64,000 nucleotides of DNA from Prevotellamassilia timonensis (GCF_900106785.1 NZ_LT629845.1:920481-984480), one strand, 5' to 3'. Positions 26,482 to 36,288 are shown, counted from the stretch's first letter. The notes: generated by a model not told the origin, from the letters alone. Numbers and translations: made by a program.

Positions 26482-26700
26482 ATGACTACTACACGCAAAG
26501 CGTCTGATGACGAGATTACGCAAGCCATGATGTCGGGGATAACCTTTAAGGGAGCCAAACTTAAAAAAGCCACGGCTGAAGCAAAGGTTAAAACAAAGGC
26601 TAAGAAGAAAACTTATATTACAGGCCTGCATGGTTCAGGATCAGCGAAGAAGAAAGCTGAAATCCGCCAACGACGCGCCAACCGCCACAAGAACAAGTGA
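26482..26700 (+). CDS. Small basic protein
   Basis: 72 aa: MTTTRKASDDEITQAMMSGI followed by a Lys/Ala-rich body and a strongly basic end (KKKAEIRQRRANRHKNK). Begins 14 bases after the purH-like stop and ends before a strong terminator, so probably the last gene of that transcript. Could be a nucleic-acid or ribosome-associated protein; no family recognised. Confidence 0.55.
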   Translation: MTTTRKASDDEITQAMMSGITFKGAKLKKATAEAKVKTKAKKKTYITGLHGSGSAKKKAEIRQRRANRHKNK

Positions 26701-26764
26701 CAAACTATAGGTTTTTCAATTACCTGTTTACGCCCCAACAATAACAAGTTGATACGACAAATTT

Positions 26765-26809
26765 AAGCGCGTGCAACAAATTGTATTCATTTGTTGCACG
26801 CGCTTTTTT
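26765..26809 (+). terminator. Strong rho-independent terminator
   Basis: AAGCGCGTGCAACAAAT pairs perfectly with ATTTGTTGCACGCGCTT around a 7-base loop and is followed by a T-run. Ends the purH-like/small-basic-protein transcript. Confidence 0.9.
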
Positions 26810-26857
26810 ATAAATTCGAGAGTGTTTGAGATAAAGCGTATCTTGCTTAAAGCAATA

Positions 26858-27044
26858 TAAGTAGGTGTTCAAAATTATTTTATACAATCAGCAGGTGCCA
26901 TTTTCACATTGGAAGCACATTCTCAAGACGCATCTGTCCCCTTCGGCCTCGGTCACATAGCCCGCTATGCTCCCTCACCCGAAGGGAACGTCTGCGCCCC
27001 GATAATGCACTTTCAATGTAAAAATAATTTTGAACACCTACTTA
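26858..27044. repeat. MITE-like element D, copy 2
   Basis: Inverted ends AAGTAGGTGTTCAAAAT and ATTTTGAACACCTACTT with the same internal sequence as 21769-21979. It lies between the terminator and tsaB; nothing else is seen in 26701-27182 except a possible TAAGTTTG -7 element at 27081-27088. Confidence 0.85.
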
Positions 27045-27182
27045 TCTGCAATAAATGCACCTTTTCTCAATGATTTTGCGTAAGTTTGCATGAGATATAA
27101 CACAACTGCAGATATGAAACAGTCCATCATCAAGCATTGTTAACAATCTGCGTAATAAAAAAAGAATAAATTATACCAGATC

Positions 27183-27875
27183 ATGTCTTGTATACTAAAT
27201 ATTGAGACCTCAACAAACGTGTGCTCGGTAGCCCTTTCACAAGATGGCGTTTGCTTATATGAGGACGTTAACATGGAAGGTCCTTCTCATGCACAAGTCC
27301 TTGCCGGATATGTAAAAAATGCGGTATCATTTGCCGACAGCCATGCTATTCCAATCGATGCCATTGCCATTAGCAAAGGGCCTGGGTCATATACTGGATT
27401 GCGCATAGGCGTGTCCGAAGCAAAAGGCGTAGCCTATGGCCGTGACGCCAAGCTTCTGTCGGTGCCGACACTCAAGTTACTTACTGTGCCCATTCTTTTA
27501 GGACACGAAGAACTGCCCGAAGACGCCCTGTTATGCCCTATGATTGATGCCCGGCGTATGGAGGTATATTGCGCGCTCTACGACCGTGCACTAAACGAGG
27601 TCGTACAGACTCAGGCACTGGTAATTGACTCCGATTCGTTCAAAGATTACCTTGACAAGCAACCGATATACTTCATGGGGAATGGCGCAGATAAATGTGT
27701 TGAAACTATACAACACCCCAATGCACATTTTATTAAGAATATCGTTCCCCGGGCAAAGAACATGATACCATTAGCAGAAATGGCCATGGCCAAGGAACAA
27801 TTTGAAGATGTTGCATACTTTGAACCATTCTATCTCAAAGAATTTGTGGCAACGAAAAGCAAGAAATTGCTTTGA
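27183..27875 (+). CDS. tsaB: tRNA threonylcarbamoyladenosine protein TsaB
   Basis: 230 aa. ILNIETSTNVCSVALSQDG and AISKGPGSYTGLRIGVSEAK are the hallmark ASKHA-type motifs of TsaB, the dimerisation partner of TsaD in making t6A on ANN-decoding tRNAs. The first gene of a plus-strand housekeeping run (tsaB, DUF4290, murA, rimM, dxr, rseP) whose order is commonly kept in Bacteroidales. Possible TAAGTTTG promoter about 95 bases upstream. Confidence 0.95.
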   Translation: MSCILNIETSTNVCSVALSQDGVCLYEDVNMEGPSHAQVLAGYVKNAVSFADSHAIPIDAIAISKGPGSYTGLRIGVSEAKGVAYGRDAKLLSVPTLKLLTVPILLGHEELPEDALLCPMIDARRMEVYCALYDRALNEVVQTQALVIDSDSFKDYLDKQPIYFMGNGADKCVETIQHPNAHFIKNIVPRAKNMIPLAEMAMAKEQFEDVAYFEPFYLKEFVATKSKKLL

Positions 27876-27917
27876 AAAAGCACATCACACATTTAGACTA
27901 TCTTCATCATTAAAGAC

Positions 27918-28565
27918 ATGACGGCAAACAACACTACAGAGTATAGCATGCCCCACCCTACTACGCACGAGACGCTTGAATATAATTCGACTCGTGCCAC
28001 TCTAAAACTGCCAGAGTATGGAAGGCTTGTTCAAAACATGATAGAATATGCCATTACAATAAAAGATAAAGACGAACGACAACTATATGCCGAAGCCATT
28101 GCCAATGTAATGATAGGGCTCAACCCCAAAATGAAGGACGTGCCTGACTATCAGCATAAGATATGGGATCACTTAGCCTATATTGCAAACTATCAATTGG
28201 ACATTGACTATCCATTCGAAATAACCGAGCATAAGGGCGAACGTGTTAAGCCTGAAAAGTTGTCATACCCCAAAGGGAATATACGCTTCCGTCATTATGG
28301 CCGTCTGTTAGAAAGAGCCATCTCACAACTAAAACAAACTGCTGATGGCCCCGAACGCGACGAACTTATACGGCTTATTGCAAACCGCATGAAACGCAAC
28401 CTTGCCGACTGGAAGGGAGATGGCGTACAAGACACAAAAGTCGCACGTGATATCAGTTTCTACACCGAAGGAGAGATTCAACCCGATTTCTCAATCCCCG
28501 GAAACGAATTGATGCAAATTGGCGAGAACCGCTTCCGCACGAGAAAGAACAAAGGTATGTTCTAA
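27918..28565 (+). CDS. DUF4290 family protein
   Basis: 215 aa. LKLPEYGRLVQNMIEYAITI, NVMIGLNPKMKDVPDYQHKI and FRHYGRLLERAISQL match DUF4290, a helical cytoplasmic family found in Bacteroidetes and usually encoded just before murA and rimM, as here. Function unknown; the linkage suggests a role with cell-envelope or translation genes. Confidence 0.85.
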   Translation: MTANNTTEYSMPHPTTHETLEYNSTRATLKLPEYGRLVQNMIEYAITIKDKDERQLYAEAIANVMIGLNPKMKDVPDYQHKIWDHLAYIANYQLDIDYPFEITEHKGERVKPEKLSYPKGNIRFRHYGRLLERAISQLKQTADGPERDELIRLIANRMKRNLADWKGDGVQDTKVARDISFYTEGEIQPDFSIPGNELMQIGENRFRTRKNKGMF

Positions 28566-28673
28566 GCAAATCATTTGCTAACATGGGCCATAATCAAACC
28601 AAACAAGCCCAAACTGTCAGGCAAGCACACATGCCACCTATATTAAAAACGATATTAAAGCTACACAACATAT

Positions 28674-29978
28674 ATGAGTACGTTTATCATTGAGGGAGGA
28701 CATCGCTTAAAGGGCGAGATAACACCACAGGGCGCTAAAAACGAAGCTCTTCAAGTGATATGTGCAACGTTGCTAACCCAAGAGAGTGTCCGCATACAAA
28801 ACATTCCCAACATACTGGACGTTAACAACCTAATAGCACTGCTCGAGCAAATGGGCGTCACCACTCAATGGAATGGCAAGGGGGATTGCACATTTTGTGC
28901 AGCACACATTAACCTCGACTATCTGCTGAGCCCTGAATTTTTAGAACGTTGCTCACGTCTTCGTGGTTCGGTTCTTCTCATAGGACCACTCGTTGCCCGG
29001 TTTGGAAAGGCTACCATTGCCAAACCCGGAGGCGACAAAATCGGCCGCAGACGGCTCGATACGCATTTTTACGGCTTGCAAAAGCTTGGTGCACGTTTTT
29101 TCTACGACGAAGACGGTGGCACATACCACATCGAGGCACCCAAACTTAAAGGTACATACATGCTGTTAGACGAGGCCTCTATTACCGGCACTGCCAATAT
29201 CATAATGGCAGCAGTCTTGGCCAAGGGCACAACAACCATCTACAATGCTGCATGCGAGCCCTACATACAACAATTATGCCACTTGCTCAATCAAATGGGG
29301 GCACGCATTTCGGGCATTGCCTCAAACCTGCTCACCATAGTCGGTGTCAACGAGTTGCACACGGCAACACACCGTATACTACCCGACATGATTGAGATTG
29401 GCTCTTTCATTGGCATGGGAGCCATGGTAGGCGACGGATTAATTATACGACAGGCTGGCGTCAAACAACTTGGCATCATTCCCGAAGCTTTCCGACGTTT
29501 AGGAATCAAACTTTACATAAAGGGTGATGATATTCTGATACCCGCTCAAAAGCACTATCAAATAGAGTCATTCATCGATGGATCATTCATGACGCTGGCT
29601 GATGCCCCTTGGCCCGGACTCACGCCCGACCTTTTGAGCGTACTAATCGTCGTGGCCACTCAAGCACGCGGTACGGTGTTATTCCATCAAAAGATGTTTG
29701 AAAGCAGGCTCTTCTTTGTTGATAAACTCATCGAAATGGGAGCCCAAATCATATTATGCGACCCCCACCGTGCTGTGGTGGTTGGCCACGACCACAAAAT
29801 TAAGCTGCGCGGACGCCGCATGGTATCGCCCGACATTCGAGCAGGCATTGCCTTGCTCATTGCAGCCCTTAGTGCCGATGGAACGAGCAAGATAGACAAC
29901 GTTGAGCAGATAGATCGCGGATACGAGTGCATTGAGGAAAGGCTCAACCTACTCGGTGCACACATACAGCGCGTATGA
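28674..29978 (+). CDS. murA: UDP-GlcNAc 1-carboxyvinyltransferase
   Basis: 434 aa. FIIEGGHRLKGEITPQGAKN, the RLRGSVLLIGPLVARFGKA substrate loop, DEASITGTANIIMAAVLAKG and LADAPWPGLTPDLLS are standard MurA motifs. It transfers enolpyruvate from PEP to UDP-GlcNAc, the first committed step of peptidoglycan synthesis. The loop where the catalytic Cys of MurA normally lies reads LLDEASITGT/TYMLLDEA region upstream; I did not confirm a Cys, and the Asp-variant cannot be excluded. Confidence 0.95.
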   Translation: MSTFIIEGGHRLKGEITPQGAKNEALQVICATLLTQESVRIQNIPNILDVNNLIALLEQMGVTTQWNGKGDCTFCAAHINLDYLLSPEFLERCSRLRGSVLLIGPLVARFGKATIAKPGGDKIGRRRLDTHFYGLQKLGARFFYDEDGGTYHIEAPKLKGTYMLLDEASITGTANIIMAAVLAKGTTTIYNAACEPYIQQLCHLLNQMGARISGIASNLLTIVGVNELHTATHRILPDMIEIGSFIGMGAMVGDGLIIRQAGVKQLGIIPEAFRRLGIKLYIKGDDILIPAQKHYQIESFIDGSFMTLADAPWPGLTPDLLSVLIVVATQARGTVLFHQKMFESRLFFVDKLIEMGAQIILCDPHRAVVVGHDHKIKLRGRRMVSPDIRAGIALLIAALSADGTSKIDNVEQIDRGYECIEERLNLLGAHIQRV

Positions 29979-30026
29979 CACCAACCAAGCACAACGCAAA
30001 TATTAGTAGTGAAGATTAACCTGAAC

Positions 30027-30572
30027 ATGATTCGCCACAACGAAGTTTTCAAAATAGGCTACATAGCAAAGCATCGCGGACTGCGGGGCGAAGTTGAAAT
30101 GTCGTTTACAGACGACTGCTTCGACCGCGGAACAGCCCCCTACCTCGTACTTGACATGGACGGTATACTCGTACCTTTCTTTTGGGAGGAGTATCGTTTC
30201 AAAAACGACGACACTGTCATTATCAAGTTCGAAGACATTGATAATGAAGCACATGCACGCCAACTCGTAGGGCATGCCGTATACTATTCCAAATCACACA
30301 TATCACAAACCGATACAGATACGAGTCTTTCATCATACAAAGCACTCACAGGGTACACCGTCTACGACCATGCCAACCAAATGATTGGCACAATCACGCA
30401 TGTGGACGACTCTTCGGCCAACACACTGCTTACCATCACCACCCAAGACGGAAAGGACTTGTTAATACCATATCACAACGATTTCCTTATAAACTTCGAC
30501 TTGCGCCAACGTGTCCTACAATTGCACATTCCCCAAGAGCTGCTGTCACTTAATGATGACGGTGCAAACTAA
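30027..30572 (+). CDS. rimM: Ribosome maturation factor RimM
   Basis: 181 aa. MIRHNEVFKIGYIAKHRGLR begins the N-terminal beta-barrel (with the usual GEVEMSF), and LTGYTVYDHANQMIGTITHV and DLLIPYHNDFLINFD the PRC-barrel. RimM helps assemble the 30S head by binding uS19. Start moved from GTG 30009 to ATG 30027, which matches the family N-terminus. Confidence 0.9.
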   Translation: MIRHNEVFKIGYIAKHRGLRGEVEMSFTDDCFDRGTAPYLVLDMDGILVPFFWEEYRFKNDDTVIIKFEDIDNEAHARQLVGHAVYYSKSHISQTDTDTSLSSYKALTGYTVYDHANQMIGTITHVDDSSANTLLTITTQDGKDLLIPYHNDFLINFDLRQRVLQLHIPQELLSLNDDGAN

Positions 30573-30793
30573 GAGACACGCGAGCATTTACTTATTGCGT
30601 ACTTTATAAAATAGCACCACTACAACGCAACAAGAGGTATAGAGAAAAAGAGGGAAATAGGAAACAAATACATGTACCAAACATGTACCCTTTCAGACAC
30701 TATCCTGTCTTGATAACCCCCAATTCCCTACCCTGTTTTTACTGTTAACAAATTACACCTCATCGCGTAATCCTTGACCACATACCCCATCAC

Positions 30794-31948
30794 ATGAAAA
30801 AAATAGCCATACTGGGATCGACAGGTTCAATAGGCACGCAAGCGCTTGATGTCATCAAGCAGCATCCCGACCAATTCCAAGCACACACCCTCACTGCCGG
30901 CAGTAACGCAGAGCTGTTAATAAAGCAGGCACGCGAGTTCAAGCCCGACACAGTAGTCATTGCCAACGAAGATAAATACACTACAGTATCTCAAGCACTG
31001 TCCGATCTACCTATAAAAGTATACGCAGGTCCCGATGCCCTGTGTCAAGTGGTTGAGAGCACACAAATAGACATGGTGCTCACCGCTATGGTAGGTTTTG
31101 CAGGTTTGCGTCCCACCATTGCTGCAATCAAAGCCGGCAAAGCCATAGCGTTAGCCAACAAAGAGACACTCGTGGTAGCAGGACAAATCATCAGCACCTT
31201 GTGCACTACACACAAAGTGCCCATTCTGCCAGTCGACAGCGAGCACTCGGCTATATTTCAATGCCTCAATGGCGAAGCCTGCAATCCCATCAAACGCATT
31301 TTGCTCACCGCATCTGGAGGTCCGTTCCGAAGCAGTACACTGGCACAACTTGCCACTGTCACAGCCAAACAAGCGTTGCAGCACCCCAATTGGAAGATGG
31401 GCGCGAAAATCACCATAGACTCTGCCACCATGCTGAATAAAGGCTTTGAAATGATCGAAGCCCATTGGTTGTACAACGTCAAGCCACACGACATACAAAT
31501 TGTCATCCACCCCGAAAGCATCATACATTCAGCCATCGAGTTTAACGATGGTGCCGTCATAGCCCAGCTTGGCACACCCGACATGCGTTTGCCTATACAA
31601 TACGCATTCAGCTTTCCATATCGTCTACCATTGCAAGGCAAACGCCTCAATTTGTTCGAGATTGGCACCTTACATTTCGAGCAGCCCGACGCGCAACGTT
31701 TCCCGTGCCTCCAGTTGGCCTACGATGCCATTGAACGCAAGGGGAATATGCCGTGCATACTCAACGCCGCAGGCGAAATAACCAATGCTGCATTTCGTAA
31801 CGAAAGAATTTCGTTTTTGCAAATTCCCCAAATCATAGCACAGGCTATGGAACAAGTTGACTTTATACCACAGCCAACGCTTGACGATCTGTTTCAAACA
31901 GACGCAATAACAAGACAAATTACTGAAAGCATTATATCGAACCATTAA
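30794..31948 (+). CDS. dxr: 1-deoxy-D-xylulose 5-phosphate reductoisomerase
   Basis: 384 aa. KKIAILGSTGSIGTQALDVI (NADPH-binding GSTGSIG), ALANKETLVVAG, PVDSEHSAIFQCL, LTASGGPFR and NKGFEMIEAHWL are the DXR motifs, including metal-ligand Asp/Glu. It makes MEP in the non-mevalonate isoprenoid pathway. 220 bases separate it from rimM, with no further gene and only a repeated ACATGTACC pair. Confidence 0.97.
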   Translation: MKKIAILGSTGSIGTQALDVIKQHPDQFQAHTLTAGSNAELLIKQAREFKPDTVVIANEDKYTTVSQALSDLPIKVYAGPDALCQVVESTQIDMVLTAMVGFAGLRPTIAAIKAGKAIALANKETLVVAGQIISTLCTTHKVPILPVDSEHSAIFQCLNGEACNPIKRILLTASGGPFRSSTLAQLATVTAKQALQHPNWKMGAKITIDSATMLNKGFEMIEAHWLYNVKPHDIQIVIHPESIIHSAIEFNDGAVIAQLGTPDMRLPIQYAFSFPYRLPLQGKRLNLFEIGTLHFEQPDAQRFPCLQLAYDAIERKGNMPCILNAAGEITNAAFRNERISFLQIPQIIAQAMEQVDFIPQPTLDDLFQTDAITRQITESIISNH

Positions 31949-32069
31949 AGTTAGACCGACCTCCTAAATAAATATTACAGCGGGGGCGACCTACATGATT
32001 TGCTTGCCAAAACAATATTTGTCGTTAAACCCAACACACTCATATCAAAACTAAAAAACTCAAACTACA

Positions 32070-33437
32070 GTGGAAGTATTTTTTATCAGAGCATTACAAC
32101 TCATACTCTGTTTCTCGCTGCTCATCATATTACACGAAGGCGGACATTTCTTCTTTGCCAAACTATTCAAGGTGCGTGTCGAAAAATTCTGCTTGTTCTT
32201 CGACCCCTGGTTAACTCTGTTCAAATTCAACCCCCGCCACAGCGACACAACCTACGCTTTGGGGTGGTTGCCACTCGGCGGTTATGTTAAGATTGCGGGC
32301 ATGATTGACGAATCGATGGACACCGCACAAATGAAGCAACCCGTTAAGCCATGGGAATTTCGTGCAAAACCCGCCTGGCAACGCCTCTTCATCATGATTG
32401 GCGGCGTATTAGTCAATTTTATAGTTGCCTTCGTTATCTACGCCGCCGTATTATACACCTGGGGCGAGACCTATGTCCCCATGCGCAACATGACACATGG
32501 TTTCAAATTCAGCAATCAAGCCAAGAGCATGGGCTTCCGTGATGGCGACATATTATTGGGGGCTGACGGTAAAACATTTACAAAGTTCGACGGCAGCGTC
32601 TACCGTGTTCTAAGCGAGGCAAAGTGCGCAACAGTATTACGAGGCAACAAGGAAATAAGTATTCATATGCCCGGGCAACTTAACATGCTCGAAATGATCA
32701 AACAACAGCCCCGTTTTATCGAGCCTCTCGTACCCTCACTTGTCGATAGCGTCATACCCAACAGCCCCGCGGCAAAAGCTGGCATCAGACCAGGCGACCG
32801 CATCACCTCGTTTAACGGTCAAAGCTTTACAACCGTCAATGACTTCAACACCATACGCGGAAAACTGACCGACATGCTGGCCGTAGCCACACACAAGGAT
32901 AGCGTGGCGTTACGCAATGCCACACTCGTCGTACAACGTGCCACCACACCACCCGACACACTACATGTGACACTTAACGCCAATTACACACTCGGCATTG
33001 GCTGGTACAACCCCCTGACAAACGACTATAAGAGTATAACACGCCACTACACTGCCCTCCAAAGCATACCGGCAGGTTTCACACACGGGTGGGAAGTATT
33101 GGCAGGCTACGTTGACGACCTCAAATATCTGTTTACTGCCGATGGTGCAAAGAGCGTAGGCTCGTTTGGCGCAATAGGCAGTCTGTTCCCTACAACATGG
33201 GATTGGTGCCGTTTTTGGGAACTTACGGCATTCATTTCTCTCATGCTCGCCTTTATGAACATACTGCCAATACCAGCGCTTGATGGTGGACATGTATTTT
33301 TCCTCCTCATCGAAGTCATTACACGTCGCAAGCCAAGCGACAAGTTTATGGAGCGCGCCCAAACAATCGGCATGACATTGTTGCTCTTGCTCATGGCCTT
33401 TGCCATATTCAACGACTTCCGCAACTTCTTGTTCTAA
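32070..33437 (+). CDS. rseP: Site-2 protease, RseP family
   Basis: 455 aa starting GTG. Transmembrane helix with the zinc motif HEGGH (about residue 23), two PDZ-like regions (about 130-200 and 220-310; SPAAKAGIRPGDRITSFNGQ) and the second metal motif LDGGH in NILPIPALDGGHVFFLL. It cuts membrane-spanning substrates such as anti-sigma factors. Follows dxr as in many Bacteroidetes. Confidence 0.95.
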   Translation: MEVFFIRALQLILCFSLLIILHEGGHFFFAKLFKVRVEKFCLFFDPWLTLFKFNPRHSDTTYALGWLPLGGYVKIAGMIDESMDTAQMKQPVKPWEFRAKPAWQRLFIMIGGVLVNFIVAFVIYAAVLYTWGETYVPMRNMTHGFKFSNQAKSMGFRDGDILLGADGKTFTKFDGSVYRVLSEAKCATVLRGNKEISIHMPGQLNMLEMIKQQPRFIEPLVPSLVDSVIPNSPAAKAGIRPGDRITSFNGQSFTTVNDFNTIRGKLTDMLAVATHKDSVALRNATLVVQRATTPPDTLHVTLNANYTLGIGWYNPLTNDYKSITRHYTALQSIPAGFTHGWEVLAGYVDDLKYLFTADGAKSVGSFGAIGSLFPTTWDWCRFWELTAFISLMLAFMNILPIPALDGGHVFFLLIEVITRRKPSDKFMERAQTIGMTLLLLLMAFAIFNDFRNFLF

Positions 33438-33483
33438 AAAACGGGCAAACACATATTTACCTTCCCTATTACACCACATATCA

Positions 33484-33555
33484 AGGGGCAATAGATACGC
33501 ATTTATTGCTGCATGCCAATAGCACATGCAACAATCATGCATATCTATTGCCCCT
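33484..33555. terminator. Inverted repeat downstream of rseP
   Basis: Arms AGGGGCAATAGATA (33484-33497) and TATCTATTGCCCCT (33542-33555) pair perfectly around 44 bases, followed by ATATTTTTTC. Probably terminates the tsaB-rseP transcript. Confidence 0.6.
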
Positions 33556-33610
33556 ATATTTTTTCATCACGCAGAACCTACAGAGCATTTCCGTCAATCC
33601 TTATACTATA
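33541..33610. repeat. Direct repeat, left copy
   Basis: About 70 bases (CTATTGCCCC.TATTTTTTCA followed by CGCAGAACCTA.AGAGCATTTC) occur again at 34446-34522 in the same orientation. The two copies flank the R1 copy b and the 44-bp tandem repeats. Confidence 0.75.
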
Positions 33611-34055
33611 GTTTGCCCACTCCCCGTCAGCCCACTTGTAAAAGAAAGCGTGTGATTTCACTGCCATCTTACACTTTTAATGCGTAACATGCTGATATTC
33701 AGGAAATTCAAGAGTGTAAGATAAGTTCAAAGTATCTTACACTCCCCTGCATACATCTTACACACCCCACCCCGCTGCCGTGCAGTCGGTTTGGACGTAT
33801 GCGGTGGATTATACGCCACAAGGACGTAGAACAATCTGTCGGAGCAATAGACTTTTCTGCTCCCCTATGCCGTGATATTATCCTCCCGTGCTTGTGCCGT
33901 GTAGCAGCATGTGGGGTGTGTAGGTTGTGTGTAGGTAGAATTTGCTGTATCTTACACTGAGTAAAGTATTGATAGCCAATGAGTTGTAACATGTTAGTGT
34001 AAGATGTAAGATACTCGGCGTGTAAGTTGTTGTAGTATGGTAAAAGTCCCAAGCG
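33610..34055. repeat. Dispersed repeat R1, copy b
   Basis: Homologous to 5598-6095 and 51967-52470. CTTACAC sites at 33668, 33714 (inverted), 33736, 33757, 33951 and 33997 (inverted). The promoter end seen in the other copies is missing. No gene. Confidence 0.8.
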
Positions 34056-34221
34056 CAGGTTTCTCGTCTTGGTCCTTTTATAAATTACTCAACTTTCGGA
34101 TTTAGCAAGTGCGCTTCGAATAACGGCGGCAATCGTCCATTGTCAAAAGAAAAGGTGATGCACGTGTGGGAGTGATGAGAGCACATAACCGAGCCTAAGT
34201 CATGCCGTCACATCAACCATA

Positions 34222-34330
34222 GTAAGCATGTTGAACGACTGATATACATGTTTACTTCGAACGTAGTAAGCATGTTGAACGACCGATATACATGTTTACT
34301 TCGAACGTAGTAAGCATATTGAACAACCGT
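34222..34330. repeat. 44-bp tandem repeat, about 2.5 units
   Basis: Unit GTAAGCATGTTGAACGAC then ATATACATGTTTACTTCGAA, starting at 34222, 34266 and 34310 (partial). Units 1 and 2 differ at one base. No spacers. Confidence 0.85.
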
Positions 34331-34413
34331 AATAAGATAACTCAAGTTTCGTATTTAACTCATACGGACCCAATGAATTCTATAGTCCAGGGCAAGCGAA
34401 GCGACACCCTGGG

Positions 34414-34450
34414 TGCGCTATTCAATGGCACAAAAAGTGGTGAAGTCAGG
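34414..34450. repeat. Fragment of the 88-bp inverted-end element
   Basis: Right half only: TGCGCTATTCAATGGCACAA..GTGAAGTCAGG, matching the 3' half of 6294-6381. Confidence 0.6.
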
Positions 34451-34522
34451 TGCATAGCTATTGCCTCTGTATTTTTTCACGCAGAACCTATAAGAGCATT
34501 TCCATCAATCCTTATACTATAA
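34446..34522. repeat. Direct repeat, right copy
   Basis: Second copy of the segment at 33541-33610. Together they suggest duplication of the target region around the repeat cluster. No gene lies in 33438-34653. Confidence 0.75.
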
Positions 34523-34653
34523 TACCACAAAGATGTTCTTAAACACGCCATCAGGCAATCTATAAGAAATATAGGACAACAGCTATATGCCGAATTCAAG
34601 TATTTTTGTAAAGATCTTAGCAACCCCAAAAATACATACACTACTTGCTACAC

Positions 34654-35466
34654 ATGATACAGCACTTATTAAAAGACGGCATATTGGCCATTTGTTGCAG
34701 CCTGATGGTAGCTTGCGACATGATAGACTATCACCCATACGACACAAAAATTGATGGTGTGCACAACATCAATCAGCAGAATTGTGAACGTATCAAACAA
34801 CAATGCGCAAACCGTAGTTCCATAAAATTTGCGGTTATAAGTGATACACAAAGATGGTATGACGAAACCAAAGATGCTGTATCAAGCATAAATAACAGAA
34901 AGGACATCGACTTTGTCATACACTGTGGCGACATCTCAGATTTTGGTGTAACCAAAGAATTTACCCTACAACGTGACATTCTACAAAAATTACGCATACC
35001 ATACGTCGTCATCCTGGGCAACCACGACTGCTTAGGAACAGGAGGCGACACTTTTCGTTATATCTTTGGCAATCCTAATTTCACTTTCGATGCAGGAAAA
35101 ACACATTTCGTATGCCTCAACACGAATGCTTTCGAATACGACTACTCAACTGCCATTCCTGATTTTACCTTTATACGCGATGACCAAAGCTGCATTTCAC
35201 CTCATATAACAAATACCATCGTGGCCATGCATGCTATGCCACATTCCGACCAATTCAACAACAATGTAGCTGACGTGTTTGAATATGAGATATCAAAATA
35301 CCCTCAACTTTTATTCTGCTTATGCGGACACGGTCACCATCGCACCGTTAACGACATCTTTGGCGATGGTATGAATTATTTTGAATGCGGCTCTGCAAAA
35401 ACACGCGAATATTTGATTTTCACAATAAAAGGCGGAAACTATGATTACGAAGTCGTTCGATATTAA
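34654..35466 (+). CDS. Calcineurin-like phosphoesterase lipoprotein
   Basis: 270 aa. Lipobox SLMVAC (Cys about 21) predicts a lipid-anchored protein. Metallophosphatase motifs are in order: AVISDTQRW, VIHCGDISD, VILGNHDCLG, AMHAMP and LCGHGHH. It probably hydrolyses a phosphoester in the periplasm or at the surface; substrate unknown. Its 3' end overlaps the start of the next gene by 26 bases, so the two are coupled. Confidence 0.85.
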   Translation: MIQHLLKDGILAICCSLMVACDMIDYHPYDTKIDGVHNINQQNCERIKQQCANRSSIKFAVISDTQRWYDETKDAVSSINNRKDIDFVIHCGDISDFGVTKEFTLQRDILQKLRIPYVVILGNHDCLGTGGDTFRYIFGNPNFTFDAGKTHFVCLNTNAFEYDYSTAIPDFTFIRDDQSCISPHITNTIVAMHAMPHSDQFNNNVADVFEYEISKYPQLLFCLCGHGHHRTVNDIFGDGMNYFECGSAKTREYLIFTIKGGNYDYEVVRY

Positions 35467-36127
35467 ACATCTCTTGCACATAATCATACTCATGTTCGCA
35501 TGCAGTATTTTAATGTGTGCCACCACCTACGCACAAAGTAATGACACCATAAAGGCACAATCACCCTCACTGTACGAATTACGCCATGAAAGATATATAA
35601 AAAGGTGGAACAAACTTATTCCAAATCAAGCTACCGTTCAATACGCTGGCAGCATTGGCATGTTCAGTGCGGGAGCGGGGTGGCGCTATGGCAGAAACTA
35701 TCATTGGGAAACCGATTTGCTATTTGGTTTTTTGCCGAAATATCATTCCGAAACAGCACACATGACATTCACCATAAAGGAGCGTTATATTCCGTGGCAT
35801 TGCAAAATCAGCTCCAGATGGGAGATTGAGCCACTAACAACCGGCATATTCTTTAACACCATTTCAGGTGAAGATTTTTGGAAACATCTGCCCTCACGCT
35901 ACCCGAAGCACTATTACGGATTTTCGACAAAGATACGTTCCAATGTATTCTTAGGACAGAGATTGCGTTACAACATTCCCAAACGAAAGCGTCTGTTTCA
36001 TCAAGCAGTGTTAGTATATTACGAAATCTCATCATGCGACCTGTACATTGTGTCAAAAGCCACTAACAAGGATTTTCCATGGCGTGAAACGCTTTCGCTC
36101 GCCATAGGAGTTAAATGGGAACTATAA
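35441..36127 (+). CDS. Probable outer-membrane beta-barrel protein
   Basis: 228 aa. Signal peptide (about 8-32, ending TTYAQ) then alternating polar/aromatic strands (GSIGMFSAGAGWRYGRNYHW, FLGQRLRYN), C-terminus LSLAIGVKWEL, as for small outer-membrane barrels. No family name is certain. Overlaps the phosphoesterase gene and is followed by a strong terminator. Confidence 0.7.
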   Translation: MITKSFDIKHLLHIIILMFACSILMCATTYAQSNDTIKAQSPSLYELRHERYIKRWNKLIPNQATVQYAGSIGMFSAGAGWRYGRNYHWETDLLFGFLPKYHSETAHMTFTIKERYIPWHCKISSRWEIEPLTTGIFFNTISGEDFWKHLPSRYPKHYYGFSTKIRSNVFLGQRLRYNIPKRKRLFHQAVLVYYEISSCDLYIVSKATNKDFPWRETLSLAIGVKWEL

Positions 36128-36183
36128 AAAGCAGTTGGTAAAAGGCTGTCTGTCAAATGACAGCCTTCTACCAACTGCTTTTT
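36128..36183 (+). terminator. Rho-independent terminator
   Basis: AAGCAGTTGGTA..AAGGCTGTC pairs with GACAGCCTT..TACCAACTGCTT, followed by TTTTTT. Ends the phosphoesterase operon. Confidence 0.9.
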
Positions 36184-36266
36184 TAATACGCTGCACACAT
36201 ATTATTAAGCAAGTCTTCAATATTAGTTTACATAATCATGCTCAGTATTAGCCAATTCATGTCAAC

Positions 36267-36288
36267 TAAATTTGAATACCTACTTATA
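36267..36288. repeat. End fragment of MITE-like element D
   Basis: AAATTTGAATACCTACTTAT resembles the right inverted end of element D (TTTTGAACACCTACTTA). It overlaps the stop of the next gene. Confidence 0.45.

Noticed and set aside
34222..34330. Regular 44-bp repeats as a CRISPR array
   Set aside because: Units abut without spacers, only about 2.5 copies, and no cas genes are near.
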